64,000 bases of DNA, from contig NZ_JAINDZ010000003.1 of assembly GCF_019802345.1 (NCBI RefSeq), positions 1-64,000 of the forward strand, given 5' to 3'. Of the stretch, positions 9,497 through 17,971 are shown piece after piece. The position numbers and the translations under genes were made by a program. Under the pieces are notes generated by a model, which did no database searches, was not told the DNA's origin, and worked only from the letters and a program-made list of their open reading frames with translations. Source of the DNA: Methylosinus sp. Sm6. GTDB taxonomy: Bacteria; Pseudomonadota; Alphaproteobacteria; Rhizobiales; Beijerinckiaceae. How positions within the stretch are numbered: the first letter of the stretch is position 1; each line of letters begins with the position of its first letter.

Positions 9497-9829
9497 ATGA
9501 ATTCGATCGTCCATCTGGACCGCCCGAGCGGCAAGGCGCAGGGCGCCATTCACGACAATGTCGAGCTCGATCGTTTCGAGCTGGACTTCGACGAAGGAAC
9601 GGCGGTCGCCTATTATCGGCTGACGCCGGACTCGGTCGTCTTCGTCCACACCTACACGCCGGAGCCGCTGCGCGGACGCGGCGCCGCCTCGCAGCTCATT
9701 CGCGGCGCGCTGGATTGGGCGCGGGCGCGCGGGCTGAAGGTCGTGCCCGAATGTCCCTTCGTGGCCGAGCTCATCGTCCGCAATCCGCAATACGCCGATC
9801 TGCTGGCGGCGCCGCGCGCCTCAGCCTGA
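9497..9829 (+). CDS. Short GNAT-like N-acetyltransferase (COG2388 type)
   Basis: A 110-residue protein with the minimal acetyltransferase fold of the YjdJ/COG2388 group. FELDFDEGTAVAYYRL leads to the acetyl-CoA loop LRGRGAASQLIRGALDWARARGLKVVPECPFV. GGAGA at 9485-9489 supports the ATG at 9497. Its last nine bases overlap the convergent ABC-F gene. Substrate unknown. Confidence 0.85.
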   Translation: MNSIVHLDRPSGKAQGAIHDNVELDRFELDFDEGTAVAYYRLTPDSVVFVHTYTPEPLRGRGAASQLIRGALDWARARGLKVVPECPFVAELIVRNPQYADLLAAPRASA

Positions 9830-11686
9830 GGCGCGCTCGACCTCGTCGGCGAGCGCGAGCCATTGCTCCTCGGCTCCGGCGAGCGCTTCGGCGAGCTCGG
9901 CGCGCTGCTGCGAGAGACGGCTCGCCTCCTGCGGATTGCGCGAGAACGCCTGCGGATCCGCGAGCGCCGCGTCGACGCGCGCCAACAGCACGCCGAGCTT
10001 CTGCATCCGCTCCTCCGCGGCCGCGAGCCGACGGCGCGCCTGTCCGGCGTCCTTGCGCGCGGGCTTCCCTCGCTTCTCAGGCGCGTCCTCGCGCGTCTCG
10101 CGCTCCTTGCGACCCTCTCCGCCGGAGCGGCCGAGCACCATCCGCGCATAATCGTCGACGTCGCCGTCGAAGGCGCGCACCGTTCCTCCGTCGACGAGCC
10201 ATAAGCGGTCCGCGCAGGCCTCGAGCAGGTAACGGTCATGCGAGACGAGCACGATCGCGCCTTCATGCGCGTTGATCGCCTCGACGAGCGCCGCTCGGCT
10301 GTCGATGTCGAGATGATTGGTCGGCTCGTCGAGAATGAGCAGATGCGGCCCATGGAACGAGGCGACGCCGAGCAGCAGCCGCGCCTTCTCGCCGCCGGAG
10401 AGATGCTCGACCTTCGTATCGGCGCGCGCGCCGGAAAAGCCGGTCTGCGCCGCCCGCGCGCGGATGCGCGCCTCGGGCGCGGCGGGCATCAGGGCCGCGA
10501 ACACGGAGTAGGGCGTATCCCTTTCGTTCAGATCGTCGATCTGATGCTGGGCGAAAAAGCCGGCCTCGAGCTTCGGCGCGCGCACGACATGCCCGCTCGC
10601 CGCCTCGAGCCGGCCGGCGAGCAACTTGGCGAATGTCGATTTGCCATTGCCGTTCGAGCCGAGCAGGCCGATGCGGTCATCATTCGACAGGCTGAGCGTG
10701 AGGCGAGAAAGCACGATGCGCTCGCCATAGCCGACCGAGACCTGGTCGAGCGTGATGATCGGCGGCGACAGCGGCTTCTCGGGCGAGGGCAGGTAGATCG
10801 GCAGCGACTCGTCGTCGACGATCGCGGCGACCGGCTCCAATCTGGCGAGCATCTTGAGGCGCGACTGCGCCTGACGCGCCTTGGTCGCCTTGGCGCGGAA
10901 GCGGTCGACGAAGGCCTGCAGCTCGCGGCGGCGCTCCTCCTGCTTCCTGCCGGCCTTGGCGGCGAGGGCCTGGGCTTCGCGCCGCTGCGTCTCGAAGGAG
11001 CTGTAATTGCCCTTATACAGCGTGAGCTTGCCGCGCTCCAAATGCAGGATATGGGTGGCGACGGCGTCGAGCAGGTCGCGGTCGTGGCTGATGACGACGA
11101 CGCTGGCCGGATAGCGCGAGAGATAATCGACGAGCCAGAGCGCGCCCTCGAAGTCGAGATAATTGGTCGGCTCGTCGAGCAGCAGCAGTTCCGGCTCCGC
11201 GAACAGCACCGCGGCGAGCGCGACGCGCATGCGCCAGCCGCCCGAGAACTCCGAGAGCGGGCGCTTCTGCGCCTCGGAGTCGAATCCGAGGCCGGAGAGG
11301 ATCGCGCCGGCGCGGGCCGGCGCGGCATGGGCGTCGATGTCGACGAGGCGGGTCTGGATCTCGGCGATCTCGTGTGGATCGGTCGCCGAGGTTTCGCGTG
11401 CGAGCAGCTCGGCCCGCTCCGCGTCGGCGGCGAGCACGAAGTCGATGAGCGCCGTCGGCCCTCCCGGCGCCTCCTGCTCGACGCGGCCGAGCTTCAGCCG
11501 CGCAGGCAGGGAAATGCTTCCGCTCTCGGGCGCGATCTCTCCGCAGACGAGCCGGAACAAGGTCGTCTTGCCCGCGCCATTGCGGCCGACGAAGCCCGCG
11601 CGGGCCCGCGGCGGCAGGAAGACGCCGGCCTTGTCGAACAAGACTCGGGCGCCCAGTCGATAGGTGAGATCGTCGATCGAGAGCAT
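9821..11686 (-). CDS. ABC-F family ATPase (Uup/YheS-like)
   Basis: A 621-residue soluble protein with two ABC domains. Walker A GRNGAGKTT, signature SEFSGGW and Walker B LLLLDEPTNYLD form the first; GSNGNGKST, EHLSGGEK and LLILDEPTNHLD form the second, followed by a coiled-coil tail. ABC-F proteins act on ribosomes rather than membranes, rescuing or regulating translation. The ATG at 11686 starts directly at the first domain (MLSIDDLTY); longer starts add a low-complexity extension. It could be Uup or YheS; length and tail do not settle this. Confidence 0.9.
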   Translation of the reverse strand: MLSIDDLTYRLGARVLFDKAGVFLPPRARAGFVGRNGAGKTTLFRLVCGEIAPESGSISLPARLKLGRVEQEAPGGPTALIDFVLAADAERAELLARETSATDPHEIAEIQTRLVDIDAHAAPARAGAILSGLGFDSEAQKRPLSEFSGGWRMRVALAAVLFAEPELLLLDEPTNYLDFEGALWLVDYLSRYPASVVVISHDRDLLDAVATHILHLERGKLTLYKGNYSSFETQRREAQALAAKAGRKQEERRRELQAFVDRFRAKATKARQAQSRLKMLARLEPVAAIVDDESLPIYLPSPEKPLSPPIITLDQVSVGYGERIVLSRLTLSLSNDDRIGLLGSNGNGKSTFAKLLAGRLEAASGHVVRAPKLEAGFFAQHQIDDLNERDTPYSVFAALMPAAPEARIRARAAQTGFSGARADTKVEHLSGGEKARLLLGVASFHGPHLLILDEPTNHLDIDSRAALVEAINAHEGAIVLVSHDRYLLEACADRLWLVDGGTVRAFDGDVDDYARMVLGRSGGEGRKERETREDAPEKRGKPARKDAGQARRRLAAAEERMQKLGVLLARVDAALADPQAFSRNPQEASRLSQQRAELAEALAGAEEQWLALADEVERASG

Positions 11687-11809
11687 GGGCGCTCGTGTAG
11701 GGCATTTCGCAGGGCCGGCGCAATCGTCCGCGCGCCGCCTCATGTCCCGCTGTCGGACGGGAGCGCCGCCGACCCGCGCGACCGATCAGCGCGAGCCCCA
11801 CCAGTCCGG

Positions 11810-11842
11810 CAGGGCAATCGGGTGAACGAGAATTGTTGCTGG
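11810..11842 (+). repeat. Family-2 repeat head, copy 1
   Basis: CAGGGCAATCGGGTGAACGA followed by GAATTGTTGCTGG matches 28978-29010 at most positions. Similarity extends left to GATCAGCGC in both places. It is the 5' part of the element completed at 28417-28497. Confidence 0.6.
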
Positions 11843-11972
11843 ATGCCGTAACGCTGAGGTTTTCTGAAATTTTAGGCACGGCGACGACGTTGCGGGGACA
11901 GGCTCCGCGACTTGCCGCAACATACGAAATCCGCAGATCGCGGGCGCTTTCCCGAGCTGTTTCCGCGGCTTG

Positions 11973-12006
11973 GCGTGGATGGTCGGGACAAGCCCGGCCA
12001 TGACGG
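11973..12006. repeat. GGTCGGGACAAGCCCGGCCATGACG intergenic repeat
   Basis: This segment forms a GGTCGGG/CCCGGCC hairpin. Very similar sequence is scattered between genes in many Rhizobiales genomes and produces spurious peptides reading MAGLVPTIHA (recalled from general experience). Only one copy was noticed here. Confidence 0.6.
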
Positions 12007-12221
12007 CGCTGTGCATTTCGAGATGTGTGCATGTGGTAGCCCCTAAAGGGGATACGCCTTTTCCTGCGTTCACCCGATTGCTTCGACCAGCCCGGCATAA
12101 GTCATTGACATCGCCGGGCGCCGCGGAAACAATGCCGTAAACCAAGGCGAAGGCCTTCTCTCGCCGGCGCCGAAACGGCCGCACTGCGGCTCGGCTATTT
12201 CATCGTGGCTCATTATCTGAG

Positions 12222-13376
12222 ATGGAACAGTCGAACTTCGCGACGCTATCGCCTCGGCTGCTGTCCGATCTCATCGGATCGATCTATGATTGCGCGCTCG
12301 ATCCGTCCCGATGGGAAACGACGCTTCTGGCCCTCGCTCGGGAATTCGAATGCGAGAAGGCGATAGTATCGCTGAACGATCTTCGTTACGACCGAGCGGT
12401 CATCTATAAGACCATGGGTTGGGAGCCCGATTGGCTGAAGGAGCGGACAAAGCACCTTCCCGAAATCCATGCGCGATTGCATGAATGGTTCGCGCGAGAT
12501 CCTCGGTCGAACGAGCCTTTCGTCGCATCTCGGATTCTTCCCCGCGAATACGTCGAAGCCTCTCGCTACGTGCGGGACTGCCTGGCCCCGCAAGGCCTCG
12601 TCGACATGGCGCATTTGATTCTCATGAGACAGTCGGCTCATTTCTCCGAGTTGGTGCTCGCCCGGCACGAGCGTCGAGGCGTCTTCGCCGATCGCGAGTT
12701 CGAGCTCTCCGCGCTGCTGCTTCCGCATCTTCGGCGCGCGATCACGATCAGCAATGTGTTGGACGCGCGAACGATCGAGCGGGCTCGAATGACCGAGGCG
12801 CTGGACGCGTTGAGGTGCGGCGTGATCCTGACCAATGAGCGCGCGGCGGTGCTGCATGTCAATCGCGCGGCGGAAAAAATGCTGCAACGCGACGGCTGTC
12901 TCGAATGCGTCCGCGGCATTCTGCGCGCAAAGCGCTCTCCCGCCCGCGAGGAGATGAAGACTGCGATCGCGGTCGCCGCCCGCGACGAGGCTGGAATAGG
13001 GCAGGCTGGAGTGGCGATTCATCTCACCGCCCCGGAATGCTCTCCGGTCTTCGCTCACATTCTTCCTCTGATCGGCAGCGAGTTGCGCACGCGATTGAAG
13101 CCGGAGGCGACGGCGGCCGTGTTCATCGGCTCGCCGGCGCAAGACGATGACGGCGCGGATCTCCTGCGTCAGGCTTTCGATCTGACGCGGGGAGAGACGA
13201 GAGTGGTCGCCAGCCTGCTCGCGGGTCGAACGCTGAACGAGACGGCGGCCGAGCTCGGCATTGCGCAGACGACGGTCAAGACGCATCTCAAGGCGATATT
13301 CGCAAAAACCGGCGTCGGGCGTCAGGCCGATCTCATACGACTGGCCTCGCGACTTGTCCCCCCGATCGGCGGCTAG
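12222..13376 (+). CDS. LuxR-type HTH transcriptional regulator
   Basis: A 384-residue regulator with a C-terminal LuxR/GerE helix-turn-helix (about 318-375). LTRGETRVVASLLAGRTLNE leads to the recognition helix in AQTTVKTHLKAIFAKTG. The long N-terminal part has no signature I recognise; a PAS-like sensing role is possible, and no autoinducer-binding motif is evident. It stands alone, so its targets cannot be inferred. The TAG stop lies inside a fragment of the Family-1 repeat. Confidence 0.88.
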   Translation: MEQSNFATLSPRLLSDLIGSIYDCALDPSRWETTLLALAREFECEKAIVSLNDLRYDRAVIYKTMGWEPDWLKERTKHLPEIHARLHEWFARDPRSNEPFVASRILPREYVEASRYVRDCLAPQGLVDMAHLILMRQSAHFSELVLARHERRGVFADREFELSALLLPHLRRAITISNVLDARTIERARMTEALDALRCGVILTNERAAVLHVNRAAEKMLQRDGCLECVRGILRAKRSPAREEMKTAIAVAARDEAGIGQAGVAIHLTAPECSPVFAHILPLIGSELRTRLKPEATAAVFIGSPAQDDDGADLLRQAFDLTRGETRVVASLLAGRTLNETAAELGIAQTTVKTHLKAIFAKTGVGRQADLIRLASRLVPPIGG

Positions 13377-13395
13377 AGCGCTTTCCGATCGATCG
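13374..13395 (-). repeat. Family-1 repeat fragment, copy F
   Basis: TAGAGCGCTTTCCGATCGAT with two more bases is the reverse complement of the 3' end of the Family-1 element. It begins at the luxR stop codon, so the repeat may have supplied the stop. Confidence 0.6.
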
Positions 13396-13417
13396 CGCGG
13401 GCGGTCGCCGAGGCCAT

Positions 13418-14554
13418 CTACGCCGGGCTGATCGACGTCTGAGCCGCGCTCTCCTCCAGATAGGAGCCGGAGCGCATCTCGATCAACCGCGACGCGGCGC
13501 GGGCGAATTCCTGCGCCTCATGGCCCGTCGGCGCGGCGTAGAGAGCGTCGGCCTCCGCTTCGGCCGAGACAATGAGCCGCGTCTTCTTCTCGTAGAGAAT
13601 GTCGACGAGCGTGATGAAGCGCTTCGCTTCGTTGCGGCGGTCGAGCGTCATGGCGGGAACATTCTCGACGATGATCACGTCGAAGCTTTCGGCCAAGGTG
13701 AGATAATCGGCGGCGCCGAGCGGTCGCGAGCAGAGATCCGTAAAGTCGAAGCGGGCGACGCCATTCGCCGCTTCGGGGATCTCGACGTCGCGGCCGCCGA
13801 CTCGAAGGCGCGTCGAAACGCCTTTCGCGGCGCCGGCGAGCTCGGCGAACAGCGCGTCGACGGCCGCATGCGCGCGCGCGTCGGCCGGCGTGAAGAAGAC
13901 CTCGCCGAGCGCCGGCTTCTCCAGCCGAAAATCGGCGCGCGCGTCGAGCCGCAGCACGTCGAGCCGCGACTCGACGAGCGCGATGAAGGGCAGGAACAGA
14001 TCGCGATTGCGTCCGCCCTCATAGAGCCGGCGCGGCTCGACATTGGAGGTCGCGACAATGATGACGCGCTGCGCCAGCAGCGCGGTGAAGAGGCGCGAGA
14101 GAATCGTCGCGTCGGCGATGTCGGTCACCGAGAATTCGTCGAAGCACAAAACCCGCGCCTCGCCGGCGATATCGCGGGCGACGCGCGCCAGCGGATCGCT
14201 CTCGCCGGCGCGGCGCGCGCGCAGAAGGCGCGCGTGGACCTCGCCCATGAAGGCGTGAAAATGCACGCGGCGCTTGGGCTCGACGGCGACCGCGTCGAAG
14301 AACAGATCCATCAGCGTCGTCTTGCCGCGCCCGACGAGCCCATGAATATAGAGCCCGCGCGGCGCCTCGCGCGCGCCGCCCGGCAGCAGGGCGCGCAGCC
14401 GCGCGCCGATCCCGCCCGGCTCGGGCTCGGAGAGGCGCAGCGCCAGCGCTTCGAGCCGCGCCAGCGCTTCGAGCTGAGCGGGATCGCGCTCGAGCGCGCC
14501 GTTCGCGATGAGAGCCTCATAGCGGGCGAGGAGGGGATGCCGCCTCCCTCTCAC
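13418..14554 (-). CDS. zapE: ZapE/AFG1-family cell-division ATPase
   Basis: A 378-residue P-loop ATPase of the AFG1 family; in E. coli ZapE binds the Z ring and destabilises FtsZ polymers. Walker A GLVGRGKTT is at about 72-80, Walker B VLCFDEF at about 135-141 and a sensor region VIIVATSN at about 165. The start is a GTG at 14554 that overlaps the upstream acetyltransferase stop as GTGA, implying coupled translation. Longer readings upstream are the wrong frame of that gene. Confidence 0.92.
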   Translation of the reverse strand: MRGRRHPLLARYEALIANGALERDPAQLEALARLEALALRLSEPEPGGIGARLRALLPGGAREAPRGLYIHGLVGRGKTTLMDLFFDAVAVEPKRRVHFHAFMGEVHARLLRARRAGESDPLARVARDIAGEARVLCFDEFSVTDIADATILSRLFTALLAQRVIIVATSNVEPRRLYEGGRNRDLFLPFIALVESRLDVLRLDARADFRLEKPALGEVFFTPADARAHAAVDALFAELAGAAKGVSTRLRVGGRDVEIPEAANGVARFDFTDLCSRPLGAADYLTLAESFDVIIVENVPAMTLDRRNEAKRFITLVDILYEKKTRLIVSAEAEADALYAAPTGHEAQEFARAASRLIEMRSGSYLEESAAQTSISPA

Positions 14555-15048
14555 AGCCGCCGCATCCGGCCGTGCGCCGCCGCAAAGGCGCCTTCGCAGA
14601 GCTCGCAATAGAGCAGCCGTTCGGGATCGACGGGGCCGGGCATGATGATCTTGCCCCGCGGCACGCGGGCGAAGCCGAGGCGCGCGTAATAGTCGAGATC
14701 GCCGACCAGAAGGACGAGCCCATGGCCGGCTTCCCGCGCCGCGTCGAGCGACTTCTTGACCAGCGCCTCGCCGAGGCCCTGCGAGCGGAAGGCGGGCTCG
14801 ACCGTCAGCGGGCCGAGCAGCAGGGCCGGGGAGGAATCGATCAGAATCCTGGTCATGCGGTTGGCGCCGACCAGCAGCGTTCCGACATGGGCGACGAAGG
14901 AGAGCGCGAGATCGGCCTCGACGCCCTCCCGCAGACGATAGGCCGTGCGCGCGTAGCGTCCCGGACCGAAGGCCCGCTCCTCGAGCTTTTCGATGGCGGG
15001 CGCGTCGGCCGGCGTCTGCGGCGAGAAGCGAATGACGAGATCGATCAT
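14551..15048 (-). CDS. GNAT N-acetyltransferase (YhbS-like)
   Basis: A 165-residue acetyltransferase. The acetyl-CoA loop is SQGLGEALVKKSLDAAREAG, with LLLGPLTVEPAFR before it and a YYARLGFARV strand characteristic of COG3153 proteins after it. The C-terminus contains CELCEG. Start uncertain: ATG at 15048 or GTG at 15066. It is coupled to zapE through a four-base overlap. Substrate unknown. Confidence 0.88.
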   Translation of the reverse strand: MIDLVIRFSPQTPADAPAIEKLEERAFGPGRYARTAYRLREGVEADLALSFVAHVGTLLVGANRMTRILIDSSPALLLGPLTVEPAFRSQGLGEALVKKSLDAAREAGHGLVLLVGDLDYYARLGFARVPRGKIIMPGPVDPERLLYCELCEGAFAAAHGRMRRL

Positions 15049-15122
15049 GACGAGCGCGCATAACACGCGGCCCGGCTGTGAGAAAAGAGCGCGGCTGGCC
15101 TCGGTCTTGCTGAAAGGCCGTC

Positions 15123-15686
15123 ATGAGCGAGCTCGAGATCAGACCGGCGACATCCGCCGACGCCGATGCGATCGCGACCCTGCATGTGGCGAGCTGGGCG
15201 GAGAGCTATGCGAGCCTCGCGCCGGCGGAGGTTCTCGCCGATTACACGCTCGAGACGCGGCTCGCCCAATGGCGCGAGACGCTCGGCGCCGCGGACGCGG
15301 GACGGCCGGCGCCGAGCGTGTTTCTGGCGCTGCGCGCGGACGGCGTCCCGGTCGGCTTCTGCGCCTGCGGCGGGCAGCAGAACGACGTCTTGGGCGAACG
15401 TGGCTATGCCGGCGAGTTCCAGGCGATCTATCTGCTGAAGGAGGCGCAGCGCCGCGGGCTCGGGCGGCGGCTCATGCGGCGCATGGCGGAAGATTTGCGC
15501 GCGCGAGGGATCGAATGGGCGAGCCTGTGGGTGTTGCGCCATAATTTTTCGGCGCGGCGCTTCTATGAGAAGATCGGCGGCCGCAAGATCGCCGTCGAAG
15601 GAGCTTGGCGCGGCGTGCCGGAGGTCGCCTATGGCTGGCGCGACCTCGGCCTTTTGATCGATCCGCCGCCGGCGAGACCCTGGTGA
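15123..15686 (+). CDS. GNAT N-acetyltransferase, tandem copy 1
   Basis: A 187-residue acetyltransferase. The N-terminus EIRPATSADADAIATLHVASW and the acetyl-CoA loop QRRGLGRRLMRRMAEDLRARG are typical of RimI-like GNATs, with a C-terminal RRFYEKIGG strand. The following gene is a close paralog whose GTG start overlaps this TGA (GTGA), so they are translationally coupled. Substrate unknown. Confidence 0.9.
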   Translation: MSELEIRPATSADADAIATLHVASWAESYASLAPAEVLADYTLETRLAQWRETLGAADAGRPAPSVFLALRADGVPVGFCACGGQQNDVLGERGYAGEFQAIYLLKEAQRRGLGRRLMRRMAEDLRARGIEWASLWVLRHNFSARRFYEKIGGRKIAVEGAWRGVPEVAYGWRDLGLLIDPPPARPW

Positions 15687-16225
15687 GCGGCTCTCGCATC
15701 CGCGCCGCCGGCGCCGCGGACGCCGAGAGCATCGCCGCGCTGAACCTCGCCTGCTGGCGCGAGACCTATTCCGGCCTTCTCCCCGCCGAGACGATGGCGG
15801 AGCTCACATCGGCGGAGCGCCTCCATCACTGGCGAGCGGCCTTCGCCGCGGACACGGCGAATGTTCTGCTCACGATCGACGACGACGGCGTCGCCGTGGG
15901 CTTTTCGGAGTGGCGGCCGCATCAATTCGCCTTTCGCGGGCGGATCGGCCGTGGGGCCGAGATTTCGGCGATTTATCTGCTGCGCTCGGCGCAACGCCGC
16001 GGCCTCGGCCGCGCGCTGATGCGGCGCATGGCGCAGGAGATGCGCGCCGACGGGCTGAAATGGGCGGGCCTCGTCGTGCTCCGCGACAATCTCCCGGCCC
16101 GTCGTTTCTATGAAGCGCTGGGCGGGCGCCGCTTCGGCCGCGAGACGGTTCGGCGCGGCGCTCCGCAGCTCGCCTATGGCTGGCGCGATCTGGCGCGGCT
16201 CGCGGGCGACGGCGACCTTGGTTGA
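15683..16225 (+). CDS. GNAT N-acetyltransferase, tandem copy 2
   Basis: A 180-residue paralog of the preceding gene. Both share QRRGLGR-LMRRMA, W-LVVLRDN-ARRFYE--GG and a YGWRDL C-terminus. The GTG at 15683 is chosen because it overlaps the upstream stop; earlier in-frame codons lie inside the first copy. The pair probably arose by local duplication and may differ in substrate. Confidence 0.88.
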   Translation: MSGSRIRAAGAADAESIAALNLACWRETYSGLLPAETMAELTSAERLHHWRAAFAADTANVLLTIDDDGVAVGFSEWRPHQFAFRGRIGRGAEISAIYLLRSAQRRGLGRALMRRMAQEMRADGLKWAGLVVLRDNLPARRFYEALGGRRFGRETVRRGAPQLAYGWRDLARLAGDGDLG

Positions 16226-16285
16226 GAAGCGGGCCTTCTCGCGGGGAGACAGCGCCTCTTCGAAATGCGCGCCCTCCCGGCCCGC

Positions 16286-16804
16286 CTACCAATAAGGCGA
16301 GGCCGCGCCGGCCACCAAAACCTCTTCCAGCCGCTCGCGCGTCGCGCGCGTGGTCGTCTCGGGCAATGCGCCGAGCGCGAAGAAGCCCGCCTCGGCGATC
16401 TCATAATCGGGGGTGCGCGGCGCCGTCTGGCGGAAGGCGCGCACCACGAACAGCGCGACATGGTCGCGCCGCGAGACGTTGCGGTTGAGATAGATTCCGC
16501 GCAGCTCGGCCGGACCTTCGAGCTCGATGTTGCCTTCTTCCGACAATTCGCGCGCCAGCGCCTGCTCCAGCGTCTCGCCCGGCTCGACGCCGCCGCCGGG
16601 CAGGTAATAGCCGGAGACGTAAGTGTGCCGCACCAGCAGAACGCGGCCGTCCGGGTCGACGACGAGACCGCGCACGCCGAGCGTCAGCGGCCGCGCCGCC
16701 AAGGCGCCATAGGTGATGAGCCGGGTCGTGAGCCGGCTCAGCAAGCCGCCGTCGCGGGCGTCGCGCATCGCTGCGCTCTTTTCTGGCGTTTCGGTCTCGC
16801 GCAT
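16286..16804 (-). CDS. NUDIX hydrolase
   Basis: A 172-residue NUDIX pyrophosphohydrolase. The NUDIX box starts at GGGVEPGETLEQALARELSE and continues EGN, close to GX5EX7REUXEEXGU. A membrane-compatible N-terminal helix (about 18-35) precedes it. The ATG at 16804 is chosen because longer readings run into the Family-1 repeat at 16851. Substrate not predictable. Confidence 0.88.
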   Translation of the reverse strand: MRETETPEKSAAMRDARDGGLLSRLTTRLITYGALAARPLTLGVRGLVVDPDGRVLLVRHTYVSGYYLPGGGVEPGETLEQALARELSEEGNIELEGPAELRGIYLNRNVSRRDHVALFVVRAFRQTAPRTPDYEIAEAGFFALGALPETTTRATRERLEEVLVAGAASPYW

Positions 16805-16850
16805 CTTAAGAAGACGTCCAATCTCGTCGCGTCGTCCGACGCCTGCCTGC

Positions 16851-16952
16851 AGCGTTATCCGACCCAGAATGGATCGGATAACGCTGCAGCATTCTTTAAT
16901 TTGAGCGAATTCTGATCGATCGAGCGATTCCGTTCGATCGGAAAGCGCTCTA
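16851..16952 (+). repeat. Family-1 palindromic repeat, copy B
   Basis: The first hairpin (16851-16885) keeps the AGCGTTATCC/GGATAACGCT arms with a degenerate centre; the second is CGATCGAGCG/CGTTCGATCG at 16917-16940. It fills the region between the divergent NUDIX gene and mbfA and ends 38 bases before mbfA. Confidence 0.9.
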
Positions 16953-16989
16953 GCCCTGATCCGGCGTCGTCCGCAAGGAGCCACACCGT

Positions 16990-17961
16990 TTGAAATCGCT
17001 TTCAGACCTCTCCGAGCGCGAGATTCTGGCGGTGGCGATCGCCTCCGAGGAGGAGGACGGCCGCATCTATCTCAGCTTCGCCGAGGATCTCGCCGAGCGC
17101 TATCCGTCCTCGGCGAAAGTCTTCGAGGAGATGGCGGAGCAGGAGGCCGCGCATCGCCACGCTCTGCTCGGCCTCTATCAGAAGCGCTTCGGCCCCCATC
17201 TGCCGCCGATCCGCCGCGAGGACGTGAAGGGCTTCCTGCGCCGCCGGCCCGTCTGGCTCACGCGCAACCTCCCGCTCGACACGATCCGCAAGGAAGCGGA
17301 GGTGATGGAATATGAGAGCGCGCGCTTTTATCAAAAGGCGGCGGAACGGGCGACGGACGTCGGCGTGCGCAAGCTGCTCGGCGATCTCGCCGCGGCCGAG
17401 CAGGGCCACGAGACGCTCGCGGTGCGGCTCGGCTCGACCATCCTCACGCCCGGCGCGCGCGGCGACGAGGATGTCGCCTATCGGCGCTTCTTCATCCTGC
17501 AATATGTGCAGCCGGGGCTCGCCGGGCTCATGGACGGCTCGGTCTCGACGCTCGCGCCTCTGTTCGCCGCCGCCTTCGCCACGCAGAACAATTGGGAGAC
17601 CTTTCTCGTCGGCCTCGCGGCCTCGATCGGCGCCGGAATCAGCATGGGCTTCGCCGAAGCTCTGTCGGACGACGGCTCGCTCACCGGACGCGGCTCGCCG
17701 CTGCTGCGCGGCGGCGTCAGCGGGCTGATGACCGCGCTCGGCGGCCTCGGCCACACGCTGCCCTATCTCGTGCCGGATTCGATCCCCGATCACTTCAGGA
17801 TCGCCACTGCCATCGCCGCCGCGGTGGTGTTCGTCGAGCTCTGGACCATCGCCTACATTCGCGCACGCTATATGGACACGCCTTTCCTGCAGGCCGTGTT
17901 CCAGATCGTGCTCGGCGGGGCGATCGTGCTCGCCGCCGGCGTCATCATCGGCGGCGCTTGA
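16990..17961 (+). CDS. mbfA: MbfA-like membrane-bound ferritin / CCC1-VIT1 iron exporter
   Basis: A 323-residue fusion of a cytoplasmic rubrerythrin/ferritin-like domain (about 1-150) with a CCC1/VIT1-type membrane domain (about 165-323). The former has iron-ligand Glu/His patterns in ASEEEDGRIY, EEMAEQEAAHRH, EAEVMEYES and AAAEQGHE. In Bradyrhizobium and Agrobacterium, MbfA exports iron and is repressed by Irr at low iron. The start is TTG at 16990 with AAGGAG at 16976-16981. No iron-control element was recognised upstream, where Family-1 repeat sequence lies. Confidence 0.9.
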   Translation: MKSLSDLSEREILAVAIASEEEDGRIYLSFAEDLAERYPSSAKVFEEMAEQEAAHRHALLGLYQKRFGPHLPPIRREDVKGFLRRRPVWLTRNLPLDTIRKEAEVMEYESARFYQKAAERATDVGVRKLLGDLAAAEQGHETLAVRLGSTILTPGARGDEDVAYRRFFILQYVQPGLAGLMDGSVSTLAPLFAAAFATQNNWETFLVGLAASIGAGISMGFAEALSDDGSLTGRGSPLLRGGVSGLMTALGGLGHTLPYLVPDSIPDHFRIATAIAAAVVFVELWTIAYIRARYMDTPFLQAVFQIVLGGAIVLAAGVIIGGA

Positions 17962-17971
17962 GAATTCGCCA

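Larger units (their letters stand above)
11687..12221. other. 535-base gap with repeat sequence, no credible gene
   Basis: The gap lies between two divergently transcribed genes (abcF leftward, luxR rightward) and should hold both promoters. Open frames here read through dispersed repeats and show no family resemblance. It contains a Family-2 head at 11810 and an AAGCCCGGCCATGACGG repeat at 11973. Confidence 0.6.

Noticed and set aside
10238-11851. Plus-strand open frame opposite the ABC-F gene
   Set aside because: The minus strand has both complete ABC motif sets; the plus peptide has no recognisable domain.
11786-12184. Minus-strand ORF of 132 codons in the abcF-luxR gap
   Set aside because: It runs through two dispersed repeats and contains the MAGLVPTIHA-type peptide that such repeats generate; no ribosome site.
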